From positions 49,724,001 to 49,788,000 of the forward strand of contig CM114271.1 in the NCBI GenBank assembly GCA_050084515.1: a stretch of 64,000 nucleotides of DNA. Direction: 5' to 3'. The notes below the pieces were generated by a model, which saw nothing but the letters and a program-made list of their open reading frames with translations, did no database searches and had not been told where the DNA came from. The stretch comes from Blasia pusilla. Its lineage: Eukaryota > Marchantiophyta > Marchantiopsida > Blasiales. Shown here piece by piece: positions 30,480 to 40,559 of this stretch (positions within the stretch are counted from its first letter, which is position 1; each line of letters begins with the position of its first letter). The position numbers were made by a program, and so were the translations under genes.

Positions 30480-31535
30480 TGAGGTCATTTGATTTGATGC
30501 ACCAGAGTCAATCTACCAATCTATTGTCAAGTCTTTCTTGACCATTGCTCCCATATAATGAGTCATGACCAAGAGATGCTCCGTTTATGAATGTTGTTGT
30601 TCTTGGTATTGCTCTCGGTGTTGTTGCTCGACATAGTTTTGTTGTTGTAAGGGTCTTGTTCTCATATCTGCCTTCTTCTTGAAGCAAAACTTTGCATAGT
30701 GACCCTTTATCCCACAGTAATTGCAAGATCCAGGGACCCTCTACTGCTGACCTCGATCCCAACGGTCTCCACCATCATCACCTTGTGATTATGTTTCGTA
30801 CTGGTTCGTAGTTGATTGAGTGACGTTATATTCAGTGCCTCTTCCTCCATATGCTTGATATCCACCACGACCACAGAGGTTTCTTCCACGGGCCCTACCT
30901 CTGTTTGATCCATAACCTACAAATAGCGCACTTTCTTGCAGACTAGACAAGCTACCGCTGCCTACTAGGCGTATCTCTTCACTAATCAACAGAGGAACTA
31001 ACTCTTGAAAAGTTGGATATTTCTCTCTCACAAAGATAGAGGTCTCAAAGGACTTGTAATCATTTGGAAGGCCTTGAAGAGTGAATAAAATCAGATCATC
31101 ATATTCTACTGTCACTCCAATGCTATTCAACTGATCAACAATATGTTTGATACTCAAAATATAATCATTGATGCTCTGCGATCCTTTTCTCACTTCACTC
31201 AATTGTTGTTTCAATTGAAGCTTTCTGACCTTTTTAGATGTCTAGAACAGCTTTTCCAATGCATCCCAGGCCTCCTTCGGACTATCAATATCTTGGATGT
31301 GACTTATCATTGGCGAAATGATCATTATTGAAATGTAGTGGATTACTTGCCTTGCGCGTTTGTTCCAAGCGCGAATATTCAAGTCTGTTGAGTCACCTTC
31401 TAGCTTGGCCTCATCACCTGCGACAAGCTCTCATAGTTCTTGACCCATGAGAAATTATTTCATACGAAACTTCCACACATTATAATTATGCTTATCTAGC
31501 TTTTTGCTTGTGATTGTTGTTGAGGAATACTCCAT
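30480..31535 (-). pseudogene. Ty1/copia gag and start of protease, decayed
   Basis: From the ATG at 31533..31535 the minus strand reads MEYSSTTITSKKLDKHNYNV and WKFRMK, the typical copia gag start. Then come KEAWDALEKLF, KQQLSEVRKGSQSINDYI and TLQGLPNDYKSFETSI (UBN2/Retrotran_gag_2 domain) and an RGG-like stretch. A CCHC zinc knuckle, CNYCGIKGHYAKFC (30683..30725), follows. Last is the protease active site IDSGASNQMTS at about 30485-30525, with a TAG in place of the residue before Ile. Several in-frame stops are present (for example after WKFRMK and after EKLF). The rest of pol and the 3' LTR are missing; sequence changes abruptly at about 30.47 kb. Confidence 0.88.
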
Positions 31536-32039
31536 GATAAACGATTTCACTCACAAAAACGTAATTTCAGACTTTCTACTGCTCCAATTGAAGGATAGAC
31601 CAATCCTACACAGAAATCGACTTGAAATTTGCCAAAATTGATCAACTGTATGAAAGAACTAGTCAAAATTGGCTTGTAGAGAGCAAATTGCACAACTTTT
31701 CTTCACTAATTGCACTTTCCTACACTGAAAATTGCTACTGCATGAGCTCAGAGTGTCAGAATCGAGAAATTTTGGGTGCGTTGGAAAGCTCTCAACTAGT
31801 TCTACAAGACGGCTAGAATTAGCCTTTGGAATTTTTATAGCCAAAGCATACCCAGACGGCTGAATCGACCAGGAAAGCCAAAAAAATGCCTCCAAAGTTT
31901 TATCACCGTTAAAGCTCCACCTGAAATCTGCACCCACTGAGCTATGAATAAAATTTCCTTCTCCCAAATTGAAATTGTGCCTTCTCTTGCCTCTCTTCTC
32001 TCTTCAAACACCAAGAATTTCAAGTGATGTTCTCCTCTC

Positions 32040-32051
32040 GCTCTGATACCA
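32040..32051 (-). promoter_or_regulatory. Primer-binding site for initiator Met tRNA (copia element)
   Basis: On the minus strand the 12 bases are TGGTATCAGAGC, the standard plant copia primer site complementary to the 3' end of tRNA-iMet. It directly follows the LTR end (CCACA) and lies about 0.5 kb upstream of gag. Confidence 0.93.
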
Positions 32052-32375
32052 TGTGGAAAACTACTAAACAAGCATAATTGGTGGAAAATGGCTCTCACAC
32101 ACACACACCACCATGGAGGAAAAAATTTGCAATGAGAGAATGAGTGGAGGCTGGTCCTCTTCTCAATTATATAGGATATGTACAGACAATCATAACCCTA
32201 CCCTTAACGATAGTCTCGAGTTAGACTAATTGTGATTAACTAACCCTAGTTAAGATAATCGTGCTTAACTAACTAACCAAGATTAAGCTTCCCTACTTCA
32301 TGTGAGTACCAAATGTAGCAGCTCAGGTGTCTCATGAGCTTGACTGTAACTCAATCTTCAATACGTCCTACAACA
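32052..32375 (-). repeat. 5' LTR of the copia element
   Basis: A 324-bp LTR on the minus strand runs from TGTTGTAGG (ending at 32375) to CCACA at 32052, flanked on the inside by the tRNA-Met primer site. Outside it the gypsy copy 3 sequence begins, so this LTR is inserted in, or recombined with, that element. Its 3' LTR is not in the window. Confidence 0.8.
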
Positions 32376-32439
32376 GTCAAGTGATGGGCGCCTTAGCTAT
32401 TTACCCGTTCGATTCATAGGTATAGTGATCGAGTGACGA

Positions 32440-33720
32440 CCGGAAGAGATGGCGACCTTAGCAGCATTTAGCAGTGCCATCACTTGGCCTAGTGATTTGA
32501 TTGAGGGATATGTCCATGCAGAGGTTACTCCCGTTCGTGACATTTCTATGGAGAGGAGTTTCATGGTAGCCGCATCAGTTCGTAGAGGAGAGGTGCCTCC
32601 TGGGGGCTTGACTGAGGAGCTTCGACGCTTAGCCACTAAGCATGTGTAGATCGCGTAGAGCGAGACGTTTGCACTAGAGTGTGATGGGGTCAGAGGAACC
32701 CCAGGTAGGCAGGAGTGTTGCTATGACCCCTTTGGACACCGCTCCGATTTTGTGGTGCATCCCAGAGGAGGATATTCGGGTGTTGGATCTCTTTGGAGGG
32801 ATCAGCACTGGGTTAGTTGTTGTTTTGCACGTTGGAGTGCGCGTGCATTAATACTTGTATGTGGAGATTGATGATGTCGCCCGGCGCGCTTCACTTCACC
32901 ATGTGGCGCTGTTACGCCTCCGATTTCCCGACTTGTTGTCTACGTACGCCATTCAAGGTTACAAGAGTTCCCTACCGAGGGACATTTCATTGTTGGGGGC
33001 GTAGGACTTGAAGCGGGTAGGGACCATAGACTTGGTCATTTCTGGTTGGCCGTGTTAGGGCCAATCGAGTGCTGGATGAGGTAGTGGGTTAGCTGATACT
33101 CCGTCGAGGTTGTTTTGGGAGATGATGCAGATCTTGCGATATTTACATGAGCATCAGCCTCGTTCTCGAGCATACATTTTGGAGAATGTGCCAATTTTGG
33201 GCGATTCGAGGTCCCGCGTTGTGACGAGTGCACATCAGGTGCGCGCATGGATCGGCCCGACAATGTTGTTAAATGCGGTTGGTATAGGTTCTAGAGCAGA
33301 CCGCCCGCGTCTTTGGTGGACCAACTTGGTACTACATGAGATGTTGCGGAGGGCTTATGCGACAGTGGAGCGTCCCTCCGATTTTTTGGTGGATTCTATA
33401 TTGGATCCGGGCCGTCGATCACAGGCAGTGAGGCATGATGATCGACCGCCGTTGACTATGGTCAACATGATTCGCATGCCACGAGCAACCTTTCCCACAT
33501 TGGTGAGTTTTCCCGCTTCCTATGCATTCAAGGAGGCTAGACCTCGCTTGGTTTTGGATGACCAGACACAGAGGTTGGTGGAGCCCAACGCCGATGAGTG
33601 AGAGCAAGCGATGGGATTCCCCACATGAGGGACGGCAAGACTATCACTATCGGAGGCATCACGACGTCATGTCTTGGGTCAGGCGATGGACCTGAACAAC
33701 TTGACATGGATTTTCAGCTT
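32440..33720 (+). pseudogene. Cytosine-5 methyltransferase, gypsy copy 3
   Basis: After a linker (MERSFMVAASVRRGEVPPGG, ELRRLATKHV), motif I reads VLDLFGGISTG (about 32780-32812). Motif II is YLYVEIDDVA. Motif IV reads GWPC and then TAG in place of the Gln of PCQ (about 33048-33060). Motif VI is AYILENVPILG (about 33166-33200), motif VIII ADRPRLWWTNL. Then come VVNMIRMPRATFPTLVSFP-type sequence, EPNADE followed by a TGA, QAMGFP and the LGQAMDLNNLTWIFSLG motif X. Stops at GA(TAG)DLKR, PC(TAG)GQ, AG(TGA)GSG and DE(TGA)EQAM are single C-to-T changes relative to copies 1 or 2. Catalytic Cys and ENV codons remain readable, but the gene is dead. Confidence 0.87.
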
Positions 33721-34019
33721 AGGAGTAGCTGAGCAATGTCGTTTGAGGATACAAAAAATCATAAAAGTTGCGTTGGTGAGGCCCATGCCTACCGAGACGG
33801 TTGAGGTAGTGGCTGGGGGCGAGACCCGAGGAGATCGGCACACCAAGGGTGATCGAGAGAGACATCCTGGACTTCTTGGGATATTTTGCAGGTACGCAAG
33901 GAGATGATAGTCACAACATTGAGCGTGGTTGCGGGTCCTGCACGTAAAGATGAGAGTTTTATTATCCGAGACGAGGTTGCACCATAGCAACCACCGACAT
34001 CCGCGCTGGAGAGTCCTAC

Positions 34020-35180
34020 CTTAGTCACGATGGAGACTTGGGAGCTAGATATGGACCCTAAGTTGACAAGAGGAGAGCGGCGTTGGATACACCACTTCCT
34101 TAGGAGCTATAGGAGTTGTTTTGAATTTAGTATGCATGATTCAGGTACGCTGAAGGGTCTAGGGATCCGCATTAAGTTATCGAGTGACAAGCCAATCTTT
34201 TGACGACCCTACAGGTACAGTGACCTGAAGAGGGCTCTGATTCAGAGTAGGATCCATGACTTGGTTGGAGCGAGACTAGTGGAGATGTTGCATGGAGAGT
34301 ATGCATCTGCCACTCTCATGCCCGCCAAGAAGGATGTGCATGGAAACTGTACGGATAGGCGGATGTGTGGAGATTACTGACCTATGAATCGGAAAACCAA
34401 GTCCAATAGGTATGCCATGCCCATCCCTGAGGAGATCTTTGATGCGATTGGGCATGCAAAGGTCTTCAATTCATTGGATTTGCGAGCCGGATACCATCAA
34501 CTACGTATCAGATTGGAGGACAGGCAGAAGACGGCATTTTGGGGCATCGATCCTCACGAGAAGGATTGTTTGTACCAGTGGCGGTTCATACCATTCAGGT
34601 TAAAGAAAGCCCTGGATGAGTTTCATAGGGTCATGGATAGGATCTTGGCAGGTGTGGATTTTGCTAGGTGTTATATTGATGACATTGTAGTCTTTAGCGC
34701 CACAGTTGAGGAGCATGAGCGACATCTAGAGGAGGTGTTTTGACGATTGCAGTTACATGGGCTAAAGCTACATCAAGGCAAGTGCAAGTTCTTCTACGAC
34801 CAGATTGAGTACTTGGGTCATACAATATACCTAGGGGGCTTTGGTTTGCAACAGACGAAGATAGAGGCTATTTCACACATTCCACGCCCTACAGATGTGA
34901 GTCGAGTTCGTGCATTCATGGGATTGGAAAACTTCTATCGACGGTACGTCAAGGGTTTCAATTCAATTAAAAAAGCCGCTAACCTTGATGACGAAGATGG
35001 ATCAAGAGTGGCACTGGGGGGATGAGCAAGAGAGAGCATGTCAGAAGCTCAAGGATAGATCGATATCCGTGCCCATATTGAGGAGATCGATCAAGGGCAT
35101 CCTTTCTAGTTGCATACCGATTAGAGCATGTTGGGGCTTGGAGCCGTGCTCACCCAGCATGACGATGATGGTAGAGAGTT
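34020..35180 (+). pseudogene. Reverse transcriptase and start of RNase H, gypsy copy 3
   Basis: The RT reads GIRIKLSSDKPIF, a TGA, RPYRYSDL, RMCGDY, another TGA, KSNRYAMPIPEEIFDAIGHA, NSLDLRAGYHQLRI, and then AFWGIDPHEKDCLYQWRFIP. The active site is CYIDDIVVFS with both Asp kept, followed by a TGA at EVF(TGA)RLQLHG, HQGKCKFFYDQIEYLGH, and FMGLENFYRRYVKGF. The TGA codons are CGA in copies 1 or 2. RNase H begins (GLGAVLTQHDDDGREF-like sequence in shifted frame) and is cut at about 35180 by the deletion shared with copy 1. Confidence 0.86.
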
Positions 35181-36316
35181 TAGGATGCATGGTGTGTGAT
35201 CGAGTCCGAGCATGGTTCAATGCTCTGACTACACAGTGGCATCCACTTCCGATCATGGGTTTAGGTTATAGATGGAGTTTGGATTTTGCAAGACCTTTGC
35301 CTTTGACGGAGCGCCATAGTCGTTATGTGTTGGTGATGGTCGAGCACTTCTCGAAGTGGATAGAGTTGGTTGCATTTCGTGACAAAGCGAGTGAGGGAGT
35401 ACCGTATGCCTTCCTAGATCGAGTGTTGAGTCATTACGGTGCACCATCTGAGGTGCTTACAGACCAGGGTACAGAGTTCCGCGGGGAGTTTCAGGCCTTG
35501 TGTGATCACACACTGATCGACCACCGCACTACTTTGCGAGATTATCCTAAGGCGGATGGACTAGCGGAGCGGGTTGTGGAGACGGTGAAGAGAGAACTAC
35601 GCAAGTATGGCTTGCAGAGAGGTCACCTAGGAGATTGGGACCTTCAGTTGCCTTGGTTAGTGATGGGATACAGATTCACTAGGCAGGCATCCTTAGCGTC
35701 TTTCTCACCGTACTTGTTGCTTTATGCCGAGAGCCAGATTTACCTGCGGCCAATTGTCGAGATGTTGGTGAGGTGTTGAACCTTGATGACCTTGATGTAT
35801 GGATGCGAGCATGTTCTCAGAGGGCTGAGTTGTTTCGGAGAGTGATGCCCATAGCGTTTGAGAACTTGACGATTGGGCAACATCCGGATACGTTGAGGTA
35901 TGCGACTATTCGGGGAGGTGGTTATCGATCTATTATCCGGAGGTTTCATCAAGGAGACTATATTTACTTGCAGCAGACGGCACCCAAGACGTTGGATGTG
36001 ATTGCAGGGCGCACCATCTTGAGAGTGCGTGAGGTTTTGCTATCCAATGTTCTCTCATTGGAGGGATGCGATAATATGGTTTGGAAGGACCATATGAGTA
36101 ACTGTGCGCCAAGTCATCTTCCAAACATTGACGGTACATATGATCCGAGCAATAGTAATTCCTGCAGGAGTGCGGTGTATGTTGTGTGGTTCCGCCTGTG
36201 GTGCAGCCACTATGCTAGTCTGTGATGGGTGTTCGAGAGGATGGCATATGGCATGTGTGACGCCACCTCTCACTAGGGTTCTTCAGGGACAATGGATGTG
36301 TCCCAGATGTACATAG
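35181..36316 (+). pseudogene. Integrase core, C-terminus and PHD finger, gypsy copy 3
   Basis: The sequence resumes at the cysteine half of the integrase zinc finger (CMVCDRVRAWF). The core has Asp in WSLDFARPLPL, Asp in VLTDQGTEFRGEF, and the Glu block YPKADGLAERVVETVKREL. After a frameshift at about 35740, the tail reads ELFRRVMPIAFENL and GDYIYLQ and the hinge TILRVREVLLSN. The PHD finger (36176..36310) has CMLC, CDGC, GWHMAC and WMCPRC, all eight ligands intact, and ends two codons before the stop. The two histidines of the integrase zinc finger are deleted. Confidence 0.88.
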
Positions 36317-36496
36317 AGTAGGTAGTTCGATATTCTGACTTGTGTTTGTGACATGGATGACAAGAAGGTGACTAACGATGGGGCCACATGAGCACACGAT
36401 CTTCTTGCTCTTAGCGTCGAGAGATGTATGTCATGGTAGGTAGGGATATATGGCTATCTTGAGTTAGAGGGACCTAACTACCAACTAGGGGGGCGA

Positions 36497-36623
36497 TTGG
36501 AGATATTTTGGTACTTCTTGTCTCGTTGTTTGGATGCCATGAGTTAGCATGGGATCGTGCGTGTTTGTGTGTGTGTTCGGTGACAGCGATGTATGTTGTG
36601 TAGCGATGTGTATGCGCACGACA
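36497..36623 (+). repeat. Internal 127-bp copy of the LTR 3' end, gypsy copy 3
   Basis: It runs from TTGGAGATATTTTGGTACTT to GCGCACGACA. A polypurine AGGGGGGCGA (36487..36496) precedes it, and AC then the LTR start TGTTACG follow. It has the same 127-bp length as in copy 1. Confidence 0.8.
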
Positions 36624-36625
36624 AC

Positions 36626-37156
36626 TGTTACGTCTTTTAGGATAGATCGGTGAGATCTAATATAGCGCCTTCGTTAGTAGTGGATGACAGGCTCAGTAGG
36701 TCGAGGATGACATGTTGAGGCCCCGAGAAACTTGAGAGAGCAGGTTTCCCCTTCATTTCGGCTCATTTGGAGCCTTATTGAGTAACTTACTATTTTAGGT
36801 AAATACCATTTTGAGCATATGATCAATTTCTATTTTTGGTAAGTGTTCCTTGACCTTCTACATCAGTCAAGAGCCAAGGAGGTGACTTGGGAGCATATGT
36901 TACCATAGAAAGAGCTTGGGAGAGGGAAGGGGTATACCTCAAGGAGAGAGATCTTGAGAGCTCATTCTCTCTTTGTTGAACCTCTTGGCATGAGGCGACA
37001 AAGCTATGGTCTTGCTTGCCTTGTGTGTGTGTAACCCAAGCCTCTCATTTGGAGAGTGAGTTTGGTTTGAAATTTAGAGAGACATGTGAGAGTGCACATA
37101 TGTGAGAACTATGGTGTTGTGAGAGAGATTGGATCTTATTTTATTGGAGATATTTT
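36626..37156 (+). repeat. 3' LTR of gypsy copy 3, truncated
   Basis: It starts TGTTACGTCTTTTAGG and follows the solo LTR at 57.9 kb (opposite strand) until ATTGGAGATATTTT at 37156. There the match ends and Helitron-region sequence begins. About 130 bp of the LTR 3' end are missing. Confidence 0.8.
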
Positions 37157-37449
37157 CACAATGAGGTCTTTTATGATACTTTTGTTAGATATCCATATTG
37201 ATTCTAACCTAATGTTCTAACCCAATTCTTGGTCAGACTTCCCATTCCATCAAATCCTAAGGATTGGCCTGACTTCCGAAAATTGATGCGTATGAATGCA
37301 CAATAAAAAAGGCGTGCGTGTCGGAAGGAAATTTTAGCGCAACAAGCAACCATGGAAGTTGAACTCCTCTCTGAGACATCTCCAACGTAAGTTGACTCCA
37401 TTTATTCACCTTACTAGCAAGTCCAATTTTCCATTCCCCATAGTCCCAA

Positions 37450-40400
37450 ATGCTAATGTTATTTGCTATATTTCTGAAATTTTTGTGGTATTTCACACTT
37501 CCCATTCCATTAAATCCTATCGATATACGTGATTTCCAAAAGGTTCTACGTGGGGAAGCCCTAAAAAGAAAACGCGCCATTCGCGCAAATAAAATTGAAG
37601 TTCTCAAAGAAAAAAAGGGGGCCTACTATTATGAGTATAGGAAAATAAGGAAAGTGCTTCATGTTCAAGTTGAGCCTCCTTTGGTAGTTGACACTACATC
37701 AACTATTCCAAATATGGAGGTCTTGACTACTCAAAATCAAATCATAAGGTATCCATCATATTTTTTATATTCTTACTCAAAAGAAATCATTGCTCATATA
37801 TTATTTGTGTGTATTCTTATGATAATATATGTTTTTTCAGGCCTCCCAATCCAAATGGAGTCTTGGTAAGAGAAAATCACGAAGCTCATCTTCCATCCAT
37901 TGACAACATTTTCATATCGCCAAGACCAAGACTTGACTTACTTCATAATGCACTCCATGAAATTATTCTTAAGAATGCTTCTACGATCGACACGAGTACT
38001 TATGTAACACCAAGAGTTGAGTTTTCTACTGCCGTCCCTATTCCCAGTGAAGTATGCGAAGGTGTACATGAAGTCATTGATACTTCTTTGACTCTTCCCC
38101 ATCTTGGGACTGAAGTTATGTCAACAGTAGGTTGTGTTTCTTTCGCCATCAATGGAGTCCTGCTACCTAGAGAAAGAGTAAATGTACCAAATGCTTATGT
38201 AGTTCCTCAGATGTCTACTATTGATAGAATATTAAGAATTAACAAATAATTCAATCTTGCAAGGAGACCGAATTTCCAAGAAAGTGATATATATTAGGAA
38301 GTTGCGATTACAAAGAGGTTTGAGGCATATTAGCGGTCGTCATATGTTGGGTCTTATGACAGAAATATGTCCATCATATTCTGCCTTGCATTGGAAATGT
38401 GAAATGGTCAAAGGTAGAAAGTTTAGTGAGTCACCATATGGAATGTGTTGTGGCCATGGGATAATATATTTTCCCCTCTTAAAATCATCTCCTCTATTTT
38501 TGAAATGGTTGATTTTGGGTAATGGTCCTAGAAGCCTTCGTTTCCTTGCACATGCCCGTGCTTACAATTCAACGCTTCAACTTGCATATACTGGTGTGCA
38601 CGTAAATGGAAAAGTTAGTGGCATTGGACACTTTAGGATCCAAGGAGGAATATATCATTCTATTGGACCCTTACATCCTGATACTGGGGAGCATCCCCAA
38701 TTAGCTCAACTTTATATTCATGATATTGCAAATGAATTGGAGAGTCGTGGAAGGGTTATGAATAGATCTTGTGATCTAGACATAGACATCTTGAAAGGGC
38801 TACAAGACATGTTGCATGAGTGCAATCCATATGTGAAGACCTTTCGTCATATGGAATATGAAGCAAGTGATCTTAATATGCGGATCATTCTGAAGGCAAG
38901 TAAGAGAGATCTCAATGCAAAGCGTTATAACTTACCAACTACTTCCGAGGTTGCAACTATGTTACCAGGTGATGGAAGTGAACACGTTGACTATCGCGAT
39001 ATAATTGTACGACTACATGGAGGAGGAGTGAGGCGCATATCTGACCTTAATGAAGCATATATTCCATTACACTTTGTTTTACTATTTATCTATGGTGAAG
39101 CACGTTGGCATCTCGGAATACCCTTTGAGACACTTGAAGGGACTCGAAGACCCACATGACCAAACCATGTTATTCATGGAGAGGAGGGACACATTGAACC
39201 TTGAGACGATTGTATGGATGAGGACATATTTGCTAGTGAGAATATTGTGGAAAGAAGGTCAAAAAGTGTTACGGCCTTGCAATTTGCATGTTTTTTACTT
39301 CAAACACGAAAGGTGAAGATGAAAATCGCTTATTGAGATTTGGTCGACTTACTTGAGAATATATGGTTGACCTTTATGCCACAATAGAGATGCAAAGATT
39401 ATTATGGGTCCGCTTAAATTAGAAGGAGTTGAGGGCTAAATTATATCAAGGTTTAAAGGATGCCATGCATCAACATGATGCGGATAGTAGAAGGTTTGGC
39501 AGACGCATAGTATTACCCTCTTCTTTTACTAGAGGGCCCCGTCATATATATGCATCAATTGTATCAAGATGCAATGGCAATTGTGAGACAATTGGGGAAG
39601 CATGACTACTTTTTGACCATGACATGCAATCCTAAGTGGGAGGAGATTACATCATTCTTATTACCAGGTCATTCAGTTGCAGACCGACTTGACTTGGTCG
39701 TGCGGGTTTTTGAGAAGAAAAAAGGAAGTTATTACCACTTATTATCCACAAGCAAATATTGGGTCGAGTTGTTGGATGCATCAATGTGGTAGAATTCAAA
39801 AAAAGAGGTTTGCCACGTGTGCACGTTCAAATTATTTTAGGTCATGAGGATAAACCACATACTACCTCTGATTATGGTCGTTTCATTTCAACAATTCCGG
39901 ATCAAGCTACCCACCCAAGGTTGTATTCTACTGTCGCTAATTGCATGCTTCACAAGCCATGTGGACTATTAAATCCAAATGCACCATGTATGGATAAGGA
40001 AACAAAAAAGTGTACCAAAGGTTATCCTAAAGCTTTTGCTGCCAACACTACAGAGACACAAGATGGTTACCCCGTCTATCGTAGGTAAGAATATTTTATT
40101 CTTTTCGTTCCTTTTCTTTATTATCATTATAAGTGATATAAGCGATATGTCGTGAATGTATTCATGATTTTTTATTGTATTTTGTAGATTGGATAATGGG
40201 AGGGAAATAACCAAGCACGAGCATTCATTGGATAATCATTGGGTTGTACCCTACAATCCTATGTTGTGCGCCTTCTTTGATTGTCACATTAATTTAGAGA
40301 TCACAAGTAGTATTTCTGCCGTGAAGTATTTATATAAATATGTGTATAAGGGGTCGGATGCGGTGATATTTAAGTTGACAAAAAATATGGATACATCCAC

Positions 40401-40460
40401 TGTAGTGGAAGTCATTGATGAGACATCGTCATATATTGATGCGAGGTATAATTATATTGA
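37450..40460 (+). pseudogene. Helitron Rep (HUH nuclease) region
   Basis: The N-terminal part has a basic stretch (LKRKRAIRANKIEVLKEKKG). A Helitron zinc-binding and helitron-like N domain follows: CPSYSALHWKCEMV, YGMCCGHG, HFRIQGGIYHSIGPLHP, HPQLAQLYIHDIANELESRG, VRLHGGGVRRISDLNEAYIP. The Rep core begins at 39550: MHQLYQDAMAIVRQLGKHDY and FLTMTCNPKWEEI. The HUH motif reads RGLPRVHVQIIL, so the first His is Arg. The catalytic tyrosine motif YLYKYVYKGSD is kept. Introns survive at about 40088-40186 (GTAAGA...TTGTAG) and from 40449, each joining in phase. Frameshifts lie at about 39160-39550. Rep would nick and join the transposon ends in rolling-circle transposition. Confidence 0.85.
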
Positions 40461-40559
40461 TTGAACATTTTTATTGTTCAATTATAATTTCTTTTAAAAA
40501 ATTACACTATGAAAATTTTCTTTCTCCTTACTTTAATACTTGGAATTATTCTTCCAGAT

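Larger units (their letters stand above)
32376..37156 (+). mobile_element. Ty3/gypsy retroelement copy 3, methyltransferase and PHD subfamily, 5'-truncated
   Basis: It starts in mid-element, in the protease tail that matches copy 1, abutting the copia LTR. It runs through methyltransferase, RT, integrase core, PHD finger, the 127-bp internal LTR-end copy, and a 3' LTR cut off at 37156. It is close to copy 1 and shares its RNase H-integrase deletion junction, so both descend from one deleted parent. It has many stops, most explained by C-to-T changes at CG or CHG sites. Unlike copy 1, it keeps the central methyltransferase motifs. Confidence 0.9.
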
